Below, in pieces: positions 35,813-46,005 of a stretch of 64,000 nucleotides of DNA. The translations under genes were made by a program, and so were the position numbers. The stretch's first letter is position 1; each line of letters begins with the position of its first letter. The DNA comes from Afipia sp. 64-13 (GTDB lineage Bacteria; Pseudomonadota; Alphaproteobacteria; Rhizobiales; Xanthobacteraceae), in assembly GCA_001897755.1 (NCBI GenBank), contig MKUJ01000019.1, positions 51,311-115,310 on the forward strand, written 5' to 3'. The notes under the pieces were generated by a model. The model saw only the letters and a program-made list of their open reading frames with translations, did not search any database and had not been told where the DNA came from.

Positions 35813-36823
35813 ATGAGCATCAAGCCCGTTGCACTGACCCTTGGCGAACCGGCCGGCATCGGGCCCGACATCACCATTGCGGCGTGGCTGCGCCGCAATG
35901 AGTTGCAGCTTCCGCCGTTCTACCTGATCGGCGACAAGGACTTTATCGAACGCCGCGCGCGCCTGCTCGGCGTCACGCTCAACACCAGCGCCGCAACCCC
36001 CGACACCGCCGCACACCTGTTCGCCGACGCGCTGCCGGTGGTCGCCGACGGTCATGCCGTCACCGCCGAGCCTGGCCGCCCGGACGAGAGCAGCGCCCCC
36101 GCCGCGATCTCCTCGATCCGCCACGCCGTCGCCGATGTCGTGGCCGGTCGCGCCAGCGCCGTTGTCACCAACCCGATCGCTAAGAGCGTACTCTACCGCG
36201 CCGGATTCAAACATCCCGGCCACACCGAATTCCTCGCCGAACTTGCGACGGTTGGCGGCAGGACGCCGCTGCCGGTGATGATGCTGTGGTCGGAGACGCT
36301 GGCCGTGGTGCCGGTGACCATCCATCTGCCGCTGCGCGAGGCGATCGCAACACTGACGACCGACCTGATCGTCGAGACCGCGCGCATCGTCGCAACCGGC
36401 ATGAAAGCCCGCTTCGGCGTCGCCAGGCCGCGCCTTGCGCTGTCCGGCCTCAACCCGCATGCCGGCGAGGAGGGATCGCTTGGCAAGGAAGATCAGGCGA
36501 TCATCGCGCCGGCGGTGCAACGGCTGCGCGCGGACGGCATCGACGCGCGCGGCCCGCTGCCGGCGGATACCATGTTCCACGCCGCCGCGCGCAAGACCTA
36601 CGATTGCGCCATCTGCATGTATCACGATCAGGCGCTGATCCCGATCAAGACGCTCGCCTTCGATGACGGCGTCAACGTCACGCTCGGCCTGCCCTTCATC
36701 CGCACCTCGCCGGATCACGGCACCGCCTTCGACATCGCCGGCAGCAGCCGCGCCAACCCCTCCAGCCTGATCGCGGCGCTGCGCCTTGCCGCGCGGATGG
36801 CGCGGGCCAAGCCTGCGCCATGA
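35813..36823 (+). CDS. pdxA: 4-hydroxythreonine-4-phosphate dehydrogenase
   Basis: Oxidises 4-phosphohydroxy-L-threonine in the DXP-dependent pathway to vitamin B6. At 336 aa it has the PdxA motifs [13 protein letters not shown] at the start, [12 protein letters not shown] and [15 protein letters not shown]. The metal-binding [16 protein letters not shown] and [16 protein letters not shown] are near the C-terminus. ATG at 35813, 8 nt after surA. Its last four bases overlap the rsmA start (ATGA), so the two are translationally coupled, a conserved arrangement. Confidence 0.96.
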   Translation: MSIKPVALTLGEPAGIGPDITIAAWLRRNELQLPPFYLIGDKDFIERRARLLGVTLNTSAATPDTAAHLFADALPVVADGHAVTAEPGRPDESSAPAAISSIRHAVADVVAGRASAVVTNPIAKSVLYRAGFKHPGHTEFLAELATVGGRTPLPVMMLWSETLAVVPVTIHLPLREAIATLTTDLIVETARIVATGMKARFGVARPRLALSGLNPHAGEEGSLGKEDQAIIAPAVQRLRADGIDARGPLPADTMFHAAARKTYDCAICMYHDQALIPIKTLAFDDGVNVTLGLPFIRTSPDHGTAFDIAGSSRANPSSLIAALRLAARMARAKPAP

Positions 36824-37680
36824 GCCAGATCGACGATCTGCCGCCGCTGCGCGAGGTCATCAAGCGGCATGATCTGTCGGCACGCAAATCGCTCGGCCAG
36901 AATTTCCTGCTTGACCTCAACCTCACCGCGCGGATCGCGCGCGCCGCCGGTCCGCTGGACGGCAGGACGGTCATCGAGATCGGCCCCGGCCCCGGCGGGT
37001 TGACGCGGGCGCTGCTCGCGACCGGCGCGGCGCGGGTGATCGCGGTGGAGCGCGACGAGCGCGCGCTGCCGGCGCTGGCGGAGATCGCGGCGCATTATCC
37101 CGGACGGCTCGACATCGTACATGGCGACGCCACCACCTTCGATCCGCGCCCCTTGCTGAATGGCGAGCCGGCGAAGATCGTCGCCAACCTGCCCTACAAC
37201 ATCGCGACGATGCTGCTGATCGGCTGGCTCAGCGCCGAACCTTGGCCGCCCTGGTACGACATGATGGTCCTGATGTTCCAGCGCGAGGTCGCCGAGCGCA
37301 TCGTCGCGCACGACAATGACGAAGCCTATGGCCGCCTCGGCGTGCTGGCGAACTGGCGCGCCGAAACCAAAATCCTGTTCGATATCTCGCCAAGCGCCTT
37401 CGTGCCGCCGCCGAAGGTGACATCGTCCGTGGTCCGTCTGATCCCGCGCCCCGCGCCCGAGCCGTGCGAGCGCCGCGCTCTCGAGCAGATCGCGGCGGCG
37501 GCCTTCGGCCAGCGCCGCAAGATGCTGCGGCAGAGCCTCAAATCGCTCGGCGTCGATCCGGCGCTGCTGGCGGAGGCCGCCGGCGTCGATCCGACGCGCC
37601 GCGCCGAAACCATTCCGATCTCCGGCTTTGTAGCCATGGCGCGCAAGCTGACCGAACTCAAATCATCATCGCTTCGCTGA
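36820..37680 (+). CDS. rsmA: 16S rRNA dimethyladenosine methyltransferase A
   Basis: Dimethylates the two adjacent adenines in the 3' terminal helix of 16S rRNA (KsgA), a late quality-control step in 30S assembly. At 286 aa it shows [10 protein letters not shown] near 26-35, the SAM-binding [10 protein letters not shown] and the catalytic [11 protein letters not shown] motif. A C-terminal helical domain ([13 protein letters not shown]) follows. It overlaps pdxA by 4 nt. An alcohol dehydrogenase gene follows 11 nt later. Confidence 0.96.
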   Translation: MSQIDDLPPLREVIKRHDLSARKSLGQNFLLDLNLTARIARAAGPLDGRTVIEIGPGPGGLTRALLATGAARVIAVERDERALPALAEIAAHYPGRLDIVHGDATTFDPRPLLNGEPAKIVANLPYNIATMLLIGWLSAEPWPPWYDMMVLMFQREVAERIVAHDNDEAYGRLGVLANWRAETKILFDISPSAFVPPPKVTSSVVRLIPRPAPEPCERRALEQIAAAAFGQRRKMLRQSLKSLGVDPALLAEAAGVDPTRRAETIPISGFVAMARKLTELKSSSLR

Positions 37681-37691
37681 GGAGAATTCCC

Positions 37692-38753
37692 ATGGCGCAG
37701 ATGCGTCGGCAGTCCCTGATCAATTTCGGCGCGCCGCTATGCGAAACCATCGTCGAGACGCCGACGCCCAAAGATCGCGAGGTGCTGGTGCGGGTCGAAT
37801 GCTGCGGCCTGTGCCATTCCGATCTTCACATCCAGGACGGCTATGCCGACGCCGGCAATGGCGAGCGCATCGACACCACGCGCGGCATCAACCTGCCCTT
37901 CACGCTCGGCCACGAGATCGCGGGCGTGGTCGAAAGCGCCGGACCCGAGGCGCCGTCCGACATCGTCGGCAGGAAGGTCGCGGTGTTTCCGTGGATCGGC
38001 TGTGGCAGATGCCGCGACTGCCAGAACGGCGACGAGAACCTGTGCATGCGCAACCGCTATCTCGGCGTCGCGCGCGACGGCGGCTTCGCCACGCATGTGC
38101 TGGTGCCGGATGCGAAGTATCTGCTCGATTACGATCCGCTTTCCGTTGGCATGGCCGCGACGCTGATGTGCTCGGGCATCACCGCCTATGGCGCGCTGAA
38201 ACGTCTTGCGAACCTGCCGCGCCGACGCAACCTGTTGCTGATCGGCCTCGGCGGCGTCGGCATGATGGGCCTGTCCTGTGCATGCGCGATGTTCAATCAT
38301 GATATCTGTGTGGCCGATATCAACGCCGCCGCACGCGACCTCGCGCTCGCCAACGGCGCCACCGTCGCCTACGATCCCGCGGAGCCCGATATCGCACGTC
38401 GCATCCTGAAGGAGACCGGCGGATTCGACGCCATCGTCGATTTCGCGGGCAGCGAAAAGTCGATGGCGTTCGCCATGAGCGTGCTGGCGCGCGGCGGCAA
38501 GATCGTGGTGTCCGGCCTGATCGGCGGCAATTTCAGCATGCCGATGGTGCAGTGGATCTACAAGCGCATGAGCATCGAAGGCTTCATGACCGGCACGCTC
38601 GCCGAAGCGAAAGAACTGATGGCCCTCGCCCGCACCGGCAAGATCCAGCCGCCGCCGATGCAGGACCGCCCGATGACGGACGCGCAACATTGGTTCAACC
38701 ATTTGCGCGCCGGAAAAATCGTCGGGCGCGTGATGCTGCGCAATTCTTTTTGA
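37692..38753 (+). CDS. Zinc-dependent alcohol dehydrogenase family protein
   Basis: Medium-chain NAD(P)-dependent dehydrogenase, 353 aa. The catalytic-zinc residues are CGLCHSD near 36-42 and GHEIAG near 75. The structural-zinc lobe has four cysteines (CGRCRDCQNGDENLC), so it is a true zinc enzyme. The Rossmann turn is GLGGVGMMG near 188, followed by ADINAAAR. The substrate is unknown; the closest general type is primary alcohol or aryl-alcohol dehydrogenase. The ATG at 37692 has GAGGAG upstream. It sits 11 nt after rsmA and may be read through from the envelope operon. Confidence 0.9.
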   Translation: MAQMRRQSLINFGAPLCETIVETPTPKDREVLVRVECCGLCHSDLHIQDGYADAGNGERIDTTRGINLPFTLGHEIAGVVESAGPEAPSDIVGRKVAVFPWIGCGRCRDCQNGDENLCMRNRYLGVARDGGFATHVLVPDAKYLLDYDPLSVGMAATLMCSGITAYGALKRLANLPRRRNLLLIGLGGVGMMGLSCACAMFNHDICVADINAAARDLALANGATVAYDPAEPDIARRILKETGGFDAIVDFAGSEKSMAFAMSVLARGGKIVVSGLIGGNFSMPMVQWIYKRMSIEGFMTGTLAEAKELMALARTGKIQPPPMQDRPMTDAQHWFNHLRAGKIVGRVMLRNSF

Positions 38754-39261
38754 GAATATCGCCTGCGACAAAACATCCCGTTCAGTCGCATCTCGCAAGG
38801 ATTTCGCGAAAGACCAAAAAATATTTTACCTGCTTGCGACGCGGCGCGCGCAACGGCAAGTTGCAGGAAATCATCATCGGACAGCCGAAGGAGCCGATCC
38901 CGTTGTGCGCCACACTCGCGCATCGACGCTTCTCCGATTCACGGCGTTCGCTCTGTTTCATCATTCGGGAAAGCGTATTTTGATTACGCTTTCGGTGCCT
39001 GCTGATTGCATCGTCTGAATATCGATCCGGGCGCAATGGCATGCGGGCCGTGCTGTGCGGCACCGTCTTTTCCGAGAGTGCTGTTCGTCGGCCCTCAGCA
39101 ACGCCGCGACAAAACGCCCTCAACTTGCAAGTGCAGCCGGACCCGGCTGCGGCATCGCGAAACAGATATGATTAATACATTTTTAGACAGGTCGTGAAAA
39201 ATCTCAGTTCATTAAAACTGCGTTCCGATACCCAGGTCTTTTTTCATTTGAGGGATACAGA
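38754..39261. other. Intergenic region upstream of the PAS chemoreceptor
   Basis: A 508-bp AT-enriched gap compared with the rest of the window (for example CCAAAAAATATTTTACC near 38812). It contains a hairpin at 38969-38993 and a GAGGGAT ribosome-binding site just before the chemoreceptor ATG. No gene is supported. The lower GC could reflect a regulatory region or recently acquired DNA. Confidence 0.45.
38969..38993. repeat. Perfect 9-bp inverted repeat
   Basis: GAAAGCGTA and TACGCTTTC are separated by 7 nt (TTTTGAT). It has no T-run on either side, so it is not a standard terminator. It lies 215 bp after the dehydrogenase gene and 270 bp before the chemoreceptor gene. Confidence 0.5.
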
Positions 39262-41307
39262 ATGTTTTCGCGACGGAATGAAGCTCGCTCCCAGCACGCC
39301 ATTGTCGCCGCCATCAACCGTTCACAAGCCGTGATTGACTTTGCGCTCGACGGCACCGTCATCACCGCGAACGAGAACTTTCTGAACACGATGGGTTACA
39401 CGCTGGCCGAAATCCAGGGCAAACATCACAGCATGTTCGTCGAGCCGGCGACGCGCGACAGCACCGCGTATCGCGAATTCTGGCAGGAGCTCGGCCGGGG
39501 CATGTTCCAGTCCGGCGAGTTCAAGCGGATCGCCAAGGGCGGACGCGAAATCTGGATCGTCGGCAGCTACAATCCAATTCTCGACGAGAACGGCAAGCCA
39601 ACCAAGGTCATCAAGCTCGCAGCCGATATCACTGCTGCGAAGGTCCGCAGCATGGAGGATGCCGGAAAGATCCGAGCGATCTCCAACTCGCAGGCTGTGA
39701 TCGAATTCAAGATGGACGGCACCATTCTCACCGCGAACGAGAATTTCCTGAACACGATGGGTTACACACTGGCCGAAATCCAGGGCAAGCATCACAGCAT
39801 GTTCGTCGAGCCGGCGACGCGCGACAGCACCGCGTATCGCGAATTCTGGCAGGAGCTCGGCCGGGGCATGTTCCAGTCCGGCGAGTTCAAGCGGATCGCC
39901 AAGGGCGGACGCGAAATCTGGATCGTCGGCAGCTACAATCCAATTCTCGACGAGAACGGCAAGCCAACCAAGGTCATCAAGCTCGCAGCCGATATCACTG
40001 CTGCGAAGGTCCGCAGCATGGAGGATGCCGGAAAGATCCGAGCGATCTCCAACTCGCAGGCTGTGATCGAATTCAAGATGGACGGCACCATTCTCACCGC
40101 GAACGAGAATTTCCTGAACACGATGGGTTACACACTGGCCGAAATCCAGGGCAAGCATCACAGCATGTTCGTCGAGCCGGCGACGCGCGACAGCGAGATC
40201 TATCGGGAGTTCTGGGCCACGCTCAATCGCGGCCAGTATCAGAGCGCCGAATACAAACGCATCGGCAAAGGTGGCAAGGAAGTCTGGATCATGGCGACCT
40301 ATACCCCGATCCTCGATGACACCGGCAAGCCGTTCAGGTTGGTGAAGTTCGCAGCGGACGTCACCGAACAAAAGCTGCATGCAGCCGATTCCCAGGGGCA
40401 GATCACAGCGATCGGGAAATCCCAGGCGGTGATCGAGTTCAACATGGATGGCACCATCCGCACCGCGAACGAAAATTTTCTCAAGACGCTCGGCTACAGT
40501 CTGGATGAGATCAAGGGCCGGCATCACAGCATGTTCGTCAGCCAGGGTGAGAAAGACGATGCCGCCTATCGCGAATTCTGGGCCGCGCTCAATCGCGGCG
40601 AGTATCAGGCCGGCGAATTCCAGCGGATCGGCAGGGGCGGCAAAAATATCTGGATCCAGGCATCCTACAATCCGATCCTCGATCTGAACGGCCGGCCGTT
40701 CAAGGTGGTGAAATACGCCAGCGACACCACCGCGCAGGTTATCGCCCGGATGAAAAGCGAGCGTGTCCGCGGCATGATGGAGACCGTCGCTTCCGGCGCC
40801 GAGGAATTGAACGCCTCGGTCCGCCAGATCGCGGAGGCGATGCGCAAATCCAGGGACACCGCGCTGGAAGCCGTCGCGCGGGTGGAGAGCGCCGACGAAC
40901 GCGCCCGCCAGCTCCACCACGCCGCCTCCGCCATGGAAGGCATCGTCGAGATCATCGGCAACATCACCGGGCAGATCAATCTGCTCGCGCTCAACGCGAC
41001 GATCGAGTCCGCCCGTGCCGGCGAAGCCGGCCGCGGCTTCGCGGTGGTTGCGTCGGAGGTGAAGAATCTGGCCAACCAGGCCAAGCAGGCCACCGACAAG
41101 ATCGCCGGCGAAATCGAGGGGCTGAACGATATTTCCCGCAATGTCGGAAGCTCGCTCGAAGCGATCAAGAGCGAGATTCAGCGGGTCAGCGAATACGTCG
41201 GCTCCACCGCTGCCGCGGTCGAGCAGCAGAGCACGGTGACGAGCGACATGTCGGCGAGCATGCAGCGGGCGGCCGCCGAGGCTGCCAGCATCGGCTCGGC
41301 CGCCTGA
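39262..41307 (+). CDS. Soluble methyl-accepting chemotaxis protein with four PAS domains
   Basis: A 681-aa cytoplasmic chemoreceptor; no membrane helix is present. Four tandem PAS/PAC units of 122 residues (about 18-139, 140-261, 262-383, 384-505) share [23 protein letters not shown] and GG.E.WI..YNPILD. Units 1-3 are almost identical. A short signalling domain follows (about 510-681) with the conserved tip [26 protein letters not shown] near 572-597, the CheA/CheW contact. PAS units may bind heme or flavin or sense redox state, but the ligand cannot be read. ATG at 39262 with GAGGGAT upstream. No other che gene is nearby. Confidence 0.93.
   Translation: MFSRRNEARSQHAIVAAINRSQAVIDFALDGTVITANENFLNTMGYTLAEIQGKHHSMFVEPATRDSTAYREFWQELGRGMFQSGEFKRIAKGGREIWIVGSYNPILDENGKPTKVIKLAADITAAKVRSMEDAGKIRAISNSQAVIEFKMDGTILTANENFLNTMGYTLAEIQGKHHSMFVEPATRDSTAYREFWQELGRGMFQSGEFKRIAKGGREIWIVGSYNPILDENGKPTKVIKLAADITAAKVRSMEDAGKIRAISNSQAVIEFKMDGTILTANENFLNTMGYTLAEIQGKHHSMFVEPATRDSEIYREFWATLNRGQYQSAEYKRIGKGGKEVWIMATYTPILDDTGKPFRLVKFAADVTEQKLHAADSQGQITAIGKSQAVIEFNMDGTIRTANENFLKTLGYSLDEIKGRHHSMFVSQGEKDDAAYREFWAALNRGEYQAGEFQRIGRGGKNIWIQASYNPILDLNGRPFKVVKYASDTTAQVIARMKSERVRGMMETVASGAEELNASVRQIAEAMRKSRDTALEAVARVESADERARQLHHAASAMEGIVEIIGNITGQINLLALNATIESARAGEAGRGFAVVASEVKNLANQAKQATDKIAGEIEGLNDISRNVGSSLEAIKSEIQRVSEYVGSTAAAVEQQSTVTSDMSASMQRAAAEAASIGSAA
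39424..40194 (+). repeat. 366-bp tandem duplication inside the chemoreceptor gene
   Basis: Positions 39424-39828 appear identical base for base to 39790-40194 (offset 366 bp, 122 codons, in frame). The match starts after one difference at 39423 and ends where the third PAS unit diverges (AGCACC against AGCGAG). Perfect identity at silent positions shows a very recent duplication or gene conversion. Confidence 0.9.
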
Positions 41308-41511
41308 CCCTGATCGACCGACCATCTCGCGGCGGAGACGCGATGCGTCTCCGCCGCTTTGATTGAAGCCATTGCACGCTGCGCGCGAAACCCGGAGTCC
41401 CCAAGGGAACCGCCCCAATTAAGTCATCGGCCGTCCGAATTTGCGGCTCATTGCCACCCAACTTCACGCGGACAACTGCCCCCGCAAAGTATCGCGTGAT
41501 TGGGGAAGCAT

Positions 41512-42777
41512 ATGTCAAACACATCTCTGAGACTGACGACGGCGGCTGTCTTGAGCTGCCTCGCGAGCGTTGCACTCGCCGCGCCGGACGGCGCGACGAC
41601 AAGCGGGGACACGAACAAAGCGGACGAATGTCTCGCCGCGCCGAAAGCCGCCACGCCGCCGGGCGGCCATTGGTACTATCGCCTCGAACGCGGCACTCGA
41701 CGCAAATGCTGGTATCTCGGCGACGAAGGCGGCAAGGTGAAGAGCGCCGCAAAGCCCGCGGCTCCATCGCGCCATGCGAAATCGACATCGAGCGAACCGC
41801 CGATGCAGCCGAAGGTGGCCAATGCGCGCGCGGAGATCGCCACGCCGGCCGCGCCGGTCGCCGAATGGCCCACGGAAGCGGATGCCCAGCTTCCCGCGCG
41901 GCGTGCGCCGCAAACTCTGGCCAGCGCCGCCCCCGAGGGCACGCGCGAGGTGATCGCCGAGAATTCGCAAGGACAGACGCCGGCACAAGCCACGACCTCG
42001 TCGATCCCCGAGACCGGCGCACAAACCAACAATGCATCGTCCGGCGCATCCGCCGATACGGCCCGCGCCGATGCTCAGCCGCAGGTCCAGCCCGTCACGG
42101 CACAACCTGCCGCCGCGCCGCCGGTGCATGTGCGCACCGCGGTGGTGCGGCCGGTCTCGGCCCAGCCGCCCGCCGCGCCTCAGGCCACCGCCAGCACGTT
42201 CAGTCCGTTCCGCATCGCGCTCGGTCTGCTGGTGGTCGTGATCGCCCTCGCCGCCTTCATGAACCGGCATCTGCTGCAACGTCTCGGCCGTCGTTATTTC
42301 GGATTGCAGGCCGAGCAGCCGCAGCCGCGCCAGCGCCGCGACATCTGGGCACCGCTCGATCAGGACGCCGAACGCGCAACATATGAGGACATGGTCGCCG
42401 AGCCGGTCGAACTGGCCGAGCCGCCGCGCTGGGTCCGCAATGTCCGCGAACTCGCCGAGGCGCGCGAGCATGTGGAGCGCCTGCACGCGCAGACGCACGC
42501 ACATGAGCCTGCGTATCATGAACCTGTGCAGCACGAGCCCGCGTATCAGAATCCGTTGCAGGCCGAGACCGATGCCGAGCGGACGACGACTTATGATGAG
42601 GAGCCGATCGAACCGCGCCGTTCCGCCGACGAGCTGGAGGATCTGCTGCGGCGGGTGTCGCAACGTCCGGCATCTCCGCGTCGCGACATCGCCGCGCCGC
42701 GCGAGCTCGCTACGCCTCGAGCTGTTTCTGCAACGCGCGCACGAACGTCGACAGACCGGTCCGGCGCTCGCGCTTGA
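41512..42777 (+). CDS. Hypothetical Pro/Ala-rich membrane protein
   Basis: A 421-aa protein of no recognised family. It has a signal-like start (residues 7-24, ending ALAAPDG), then a small domain with PPGGHWYYRLERGTRRKCWYL near 52-72. A long disordered Ala/Pro/Gln-rich region follows, then a membrane helix (about 232-249, FRIALGLLVVVIALAAFM), then a charged tail with His/Glu/Pro repeats (HEPAYHEP, HEPAYQNP). The WYYR..R.CWYL motif recurs in rhizobial secreted proteins. The ATG at 41512 has GGGGAAG upstream. Its last 68 bases overlap the 3' end of convergent gmk. Confidence 0.7.
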   Translation: MSNTSLRLTTAAVLSCLASVALAAPDGATTSGDTNKADECLAAPKAATPPGGHWYYRLERGTRRKCWYLGDEGGKVKSAAKPAAPSRHAKSTSSEPPMQPKVANARAEIATPAAPVAEWPTEADAQLPARRAPQTLASAAPEGTREVIAENSQGQTPAQATTSSIPETGAQTNNASSGASADTARADAQPQVQPVTAQPAAAPPVHVRTAVVRPVSAQPPAAPQATASTFSPFRIALGLLVVVIALAAFMNRHLLQRLGRRYFGLQAEQPQPRQRRDIWAPLDQDAERATYEDMVAEPVELAEPPRWVRNVRELAEAREHVERLHAQTHAHEPAYHEPVQHEPAYQNPLQAETDAERTTTYDEEPIEPRRSADELEDLLRRVSQRPASPRRDIAAPRELATPRAVSATRARTSTDRSGARA

Positions 42778-43363
42778 GACGCTCCGCGCGCAGGATGGTC
42801 CTGATCTCGGCGAATGCCACGTCGAGCTCGTGATTGACCACGACGTAGTCGTACTCCGCCCAGTGGCTGAGTTCGTGGCTGGCGCGGCTCATGCGGCCAC
42901 GGATGACCTCGTCGGAATCCTGCGCGCGGGTATGCAGCCGCTTCTCCAGATCCGCCGCCGAGGGCGGCAGGATGAATACGCTGACCACATCGGCGCGGGC
43001 CTTTTCGCGAAGCTGCTGGGTGCCCTGCCAGTCGATGTCGAACAGCACGTCCTGTCCAGAAGTGAGCGCGGCCTCGACCGGCGCGCGCGGCGTGCCGTAA
43101 TGATTGTCGAACACCGGCGCGTGCTCGAGCAGTTCGCCGTCTCTCACCATGACGTCGAACTTCGCCTTGTCGATAAAATGATAATGCTGGCCGTCGACCT
43201 CGCCGGGTCGCATCGGCCGCGTCGTCACCGACACCGACATGCGGATGCCCGAGGTGTGCTCCATCAGCATGCGCGACAGCGTCGATTTGCCCGCGCCCGA
43301 TGGCGAGGACAGCACGAACATCAGTCCGCGGCGATCGCCGGTGCCGTCTCGATGATGGCTCAT
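42710..43363 (-). CDS. gmk: Guanylate kinase
   Basis: Phosphorylates GMP to GDP with ATP, essential for GTP pools. At 217 aa it has the P-loop SSPSGAGKST near 19-28, the GMP-binding SVTTRPMRPGEVDGQHYHFI and YGTPRAPVE, and the lid region ending in SHELSHWAEYDYVVVNH. ATG at 43363. It starts 4 nt after the stop of the yicC gene; yicC-gmk is a common pair. Its 3' end overlaps the convergent gene above. Confidence 0.96.
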   Translation of the reverse strand: MSHHRDGTGDRRGLMFVLSSPSGAGKSTLSRMLMEHTSGIRMSVSVTTRPMRPGEVDGQHYHFIDKAKFDVMVRDGELLEHAPVFDNHYGTPRAPVEAALTSGQDVLFDIDWQGTQQLREKARADVVSVFILPPSAADLEKRLHTRAQDSDEVIRGRMSRASHELSHWAEYDYVVVNHELDVAFAEIRTILRAERLKRERRTGLSTFVRALQKQLEA

Positions 43364-43367
43364 CGCC

Positions 43368-44255
43368 TCACTCCAGATTCTGGACCTGTTCGCGGAACTG
43401 CTCGACGACGTTCTTCATCTCCAGCCCGGTGTTGGTCAGTTCGAGGTCGTTTGATTTCGAGCAGCAGGTGTTGACCTCGCGATTGAACTCCTGCGACAGG
43501 AAATCCAGCCGGCGGCCGACCGCGCCGCCCTTGGCGAGCAGATCGCGGGCCTGCGCGATGTGCGAGGCGATACGATCGAGCTCCTCGCGGATATCGGCCT
43601 TGGTCGCCATCATCAGCGCTTCCTGGCTGAGCCGCTCCGGATCGAAACGGTCGGAGGCTTCGAGCAGCGTCGCGATCTGCTCGCCAAGACGCGCGCGGAT
43701 CGCCTCCGGCTTGCGGCCGGGCGCGGCTTCCGCCTTGTTCGCCAGACGCTCGATATCGTCCATGCGCTGGCCGAGAATCTGGCCGAGCGTGGTGCCCTCA
43801 CGCCGGCGCATCTCGACAAGACTTTGCAGCGCTTCATTGAAACCGGCGAGCATCGCGACTTTCGCCGCCTGCACCTCGTCGTCATCGTCCTGTGGCTCGA
43901 CCACCTCGATCACGCCCTTGATGCCGAGCAGGCCATCGACGCTCGGCAGCGCGGCGCCGGTGCGCGCGGCCAGATCCTGCGCAACCTTGAGCACCGAGGC
44001 GAGCACCTCCTCGTTGATGCGGATCGCGGCGACATCGCCGGCACGCTTGACGGCGAGATTGGCATAGATGGTGCCGCGCGCCAGTTTCTCGGTGACCTGC
44101 TTGCGCGCCGCCGGCTCGACGTCGTCCCAGCCCGGCGGCAGCCGCATCCGGAAATCGAGCCCCTTGGCGTTGACCGATTTCAGCTCCCACTCGAAGCTGT
44201 AGGGACCGCTGGTGCCGTGGCTTCGCGCAAAGCCGGTCATGCTCGACAGCGCCAT
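43368..44255 (-). CDS. YicC/YloC family endoribonuclease
   Basis: A 295-aa protein of the YicC/YloC family, recently linked to RNA cleavage and small-RNA turnover. N-terminal MALSSMTGFARS and WELKSVNAKGLDFRMRLP are diagnostic, as is the C-terminal GRRLDFLSQEFNREVNTCCSKSND. The ATG at 44255 has GGAGTGG upstream; the open frame beginning at 44363 adds 36 residues not found in the family. It lies between mltG and gmk on the same strand. Confidence 0.94.
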   Translation of the reverse strand: MALSSMTGFARSHGTSGPYSFEWELKSVNAKGLDFRMRLPPGWDDVEPAARKQVTEKLARGTIYANLAVKRAGDVAAIRINEEVLASVLKVAQDLAARTGAALPSVDGLLGIKGVIEVVEPQDDDDEVQAAKVAMLAGFNEALQSLVEMRRREGTTLGQILGQRMDDIERLANKAEAAPGRKPEAIRARLGEQIATLLEASDRFDPERLSQEALMMATKADIREELDRIASHIAQARDLLAKGGAVGRRLDFLSQEFNREVNTCCSKSNDLELTNTGLEMKNVVEQFREQVQNLE

Positions 44256-44408
44256 CGCGATGCCACTCCAGTTTGATTCAGATTGAAGATTCGCACCGCG
44301 AACCGCCGGGACAATAGGCCATCCGCCGGGCCGGAGGAAACCGGTTTTCGGCCATGCGAACAAGGCAGGACGCGGCGGTCAAACCGGCCGGTTTGCCTTG
44401 AGCGAGGC

Positions 44409-45767
44409 TTATTGCGCCGTGGGCGCGTCCGGCGTCGCCGGCGCGGCGGCTGTCGCACCCCGGACATGCGGCTTGGCGCCGTGGGCACGGGCCGCTTCAT
44501 AGCGGTTGAGCGCGTCCTGCGATCCGGAGGATTTGGCGCCGTTCGCGGCCCGCGGCTTCTTCTTGCCGGCGGGCTGGTGCGCCGGCTGGCCCGCCGGGGG
44601 CTGCTGCGCGGTGGGCTGTTGCTGCGGCGTCGTCCCCGTAGTCCCCGCCGGCGGCGGCGCGTCGTCGGGCTCGGCGGTGTCGTTCTGCTGCTGGCGCTCC
44701 AGCGCGCGCAGCTTGGAGACCGCCGACTGGTGCTGGTTGTAGTTCTCGGTGAAGGTATGGCCGCCGCTGCCGTCGGCGACGAAGAACAGATCGCGCGTGC
44801 GCGCCGGATTGGCGGTGGCCTCAAGCGAGGCGCGGCCCGGATTGGCGATCGGCCCCGGCGGCAGACCGTCGATCACATAGGTGTTGTAAGGCGACGGCTG
44901 CTGAATCTCGCTGCGCTTGATCGGGCGGCCGAGCGTGCCCTTGCCGCCGACAAGGCCGTAGATGATGGTCGGATCGGACTGCAGCTTGATCTTCTGGCGC
45001 AGGCGATTGACGAACACCGCCGCGACGCGGCTGCGCTCGTCGGCGCGGCCGGTTTCCTTCTCGACGATGGAGGCGAGCGTCACGAGCTGATCGGGCGAGC
45101 GGAGCGGCAAATCGGGATTGCGGCGCTCCCAGATTTCACCCAGCGCGCGCTTCTGCGCTTGCTGCATGCGCTGGACCACCTGCTCGCGCGGCGTGCCGCG
45201 CGGGAATTTATAAGTGTCGGGCAGCAGCGTTCCCTCGCGCGGCACCTCGCGCAGCGAGCCGGAGAAGATGTCGTTGTCCTGCAGCCGCGCCACGATCTGC
45301 TCGGAGGTCAGCCCTTCCGGCACCGTGAAGGCATGCTGCACCACCTTGCCCTCGACGATGATACCGATCACATCCCCCAGGCTGGCGCTTTTCGGAAACA
45401 GGAATTCGCCGGACTTGAGACCCGAGCGCGCATTGAGCGCCAGCACGCTGCCGATAAAGGTCCAGCGGTCGGCCTTGATCACGCCCTCGCGCGAGAGGAT
45501 GTCGCCAATATCGGTCATGCCGGCGCGCGGCGGAATGTTGACGACCTTCTCCTCGGTCAGCGGTCCCTTCGCGGAGAGCATCTGCTTGCCGTAGACATAG
45601 AGCCCGCCCGCGCCGAGCATCAGGATCACCAGACCGGTGATGATGGCGTTGCCGACCACCACGAACGGATTCTTCGCGCGGTCCGAGCGCTTCGGAGGCT
45701 GCGGCATCTGCTGCGGCTCCAGCGCGGCCCGCGGGCTCTTCGGAGAAATGGGTGGCCTCTGACTCAT
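44409..45767 (-). CDS. mltG: Endolytic murein transglycosylase MltG
   Basis: Membrane-anchored lytic transglycosylase that cuts nascent glycan strands and sets their length. At 452 aa it has a cytoplasmic Pro-rich N-terminus, one membrane helix (about 36-59), a LysM-like domain (about 75-140) and the YceG catalytic domain (about 150-345). The essential Glu is in TLASIVEKETG near 218-228, with QSDPTIIYGL and PSPYNTYVIDGLPPGPI. The C-terminal 100 residues are a disordered Pro/Gln/Ala tail, longer than in E. coli. ATG at 45767. fabF lies upstream on the same strand, as in many bacteria. Confidence 0.95.
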   Translation of the reverse strand: MSQRPPISPKSPRAALEPQQMPQPPKRSDRAKNPFVVVGNAIITGLVILMLGAGGLYVYGKQMLSAKGPLTEEKVVNIPPRAGMTDIGDILSREGVIKADRWTFIGSVLALNARSGLKSGEFLFPKSASLGDVIGIIVEGKVVQHAFTVPEGLTSEQIVARLQDNDIFSGSLREVPREGTLLPDTYKFPRGTPREQVVQRMQQAQKRALGEIWERRNPDLPLRSPDQLVTLASIVEKETGRADERSRVAAVFVNRLRQKIKLQSDPTIIYGLVGGKGTLGRPIKRSEIQQPSPYNTYVIDGLPPGPIANPGRASLEATANPARTRDLFFVADGSGGHTFTENYNQHQSAVSKLRALERQQQNDTAEPDDAPPPAGTTGTTPQQQPTAQQPPAGQPAHQPAGKKKPRAANGAKSSGSQDALNRYEAARAHGAKPHVRGATAAAPATPDAPTAQ

Positions 45768-46005
45768 GATCGCTACCTGAAATCCCGCTGGCCGACGCCG
45801 GGCCGATCAAAGATGTCCTGTGCCGAAAGGTGCGGCGCCGACATCACAACATGGCTCTGTGGTTCGAGAACATGATCCTGTCTGCAAACTCGTGGTGACT
45901 TGGCGGTGCAGCGGTCCTTCGAGTCGGGATCACGCTCAATCTGGCATGGCCGATGGATAGCAATATGACCGAATACGGCAATTCGGTGAAGCCGTGACGT
46001 GAAGC

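Noticed and set aside
39322..41418. 698-codon minus-strand frame opposite the chemoreceptor
   Set aside because: Repeats with the same 366-bp period because it is antisense to the PAS repeats; no ribosome-binding site or domain.
45846..45900. tRNA-like fragment (GGTTCGAGA) upstream of mltG
   Set aside because: No acceptor stem, D-arm or anticodon arm can be folded around it.
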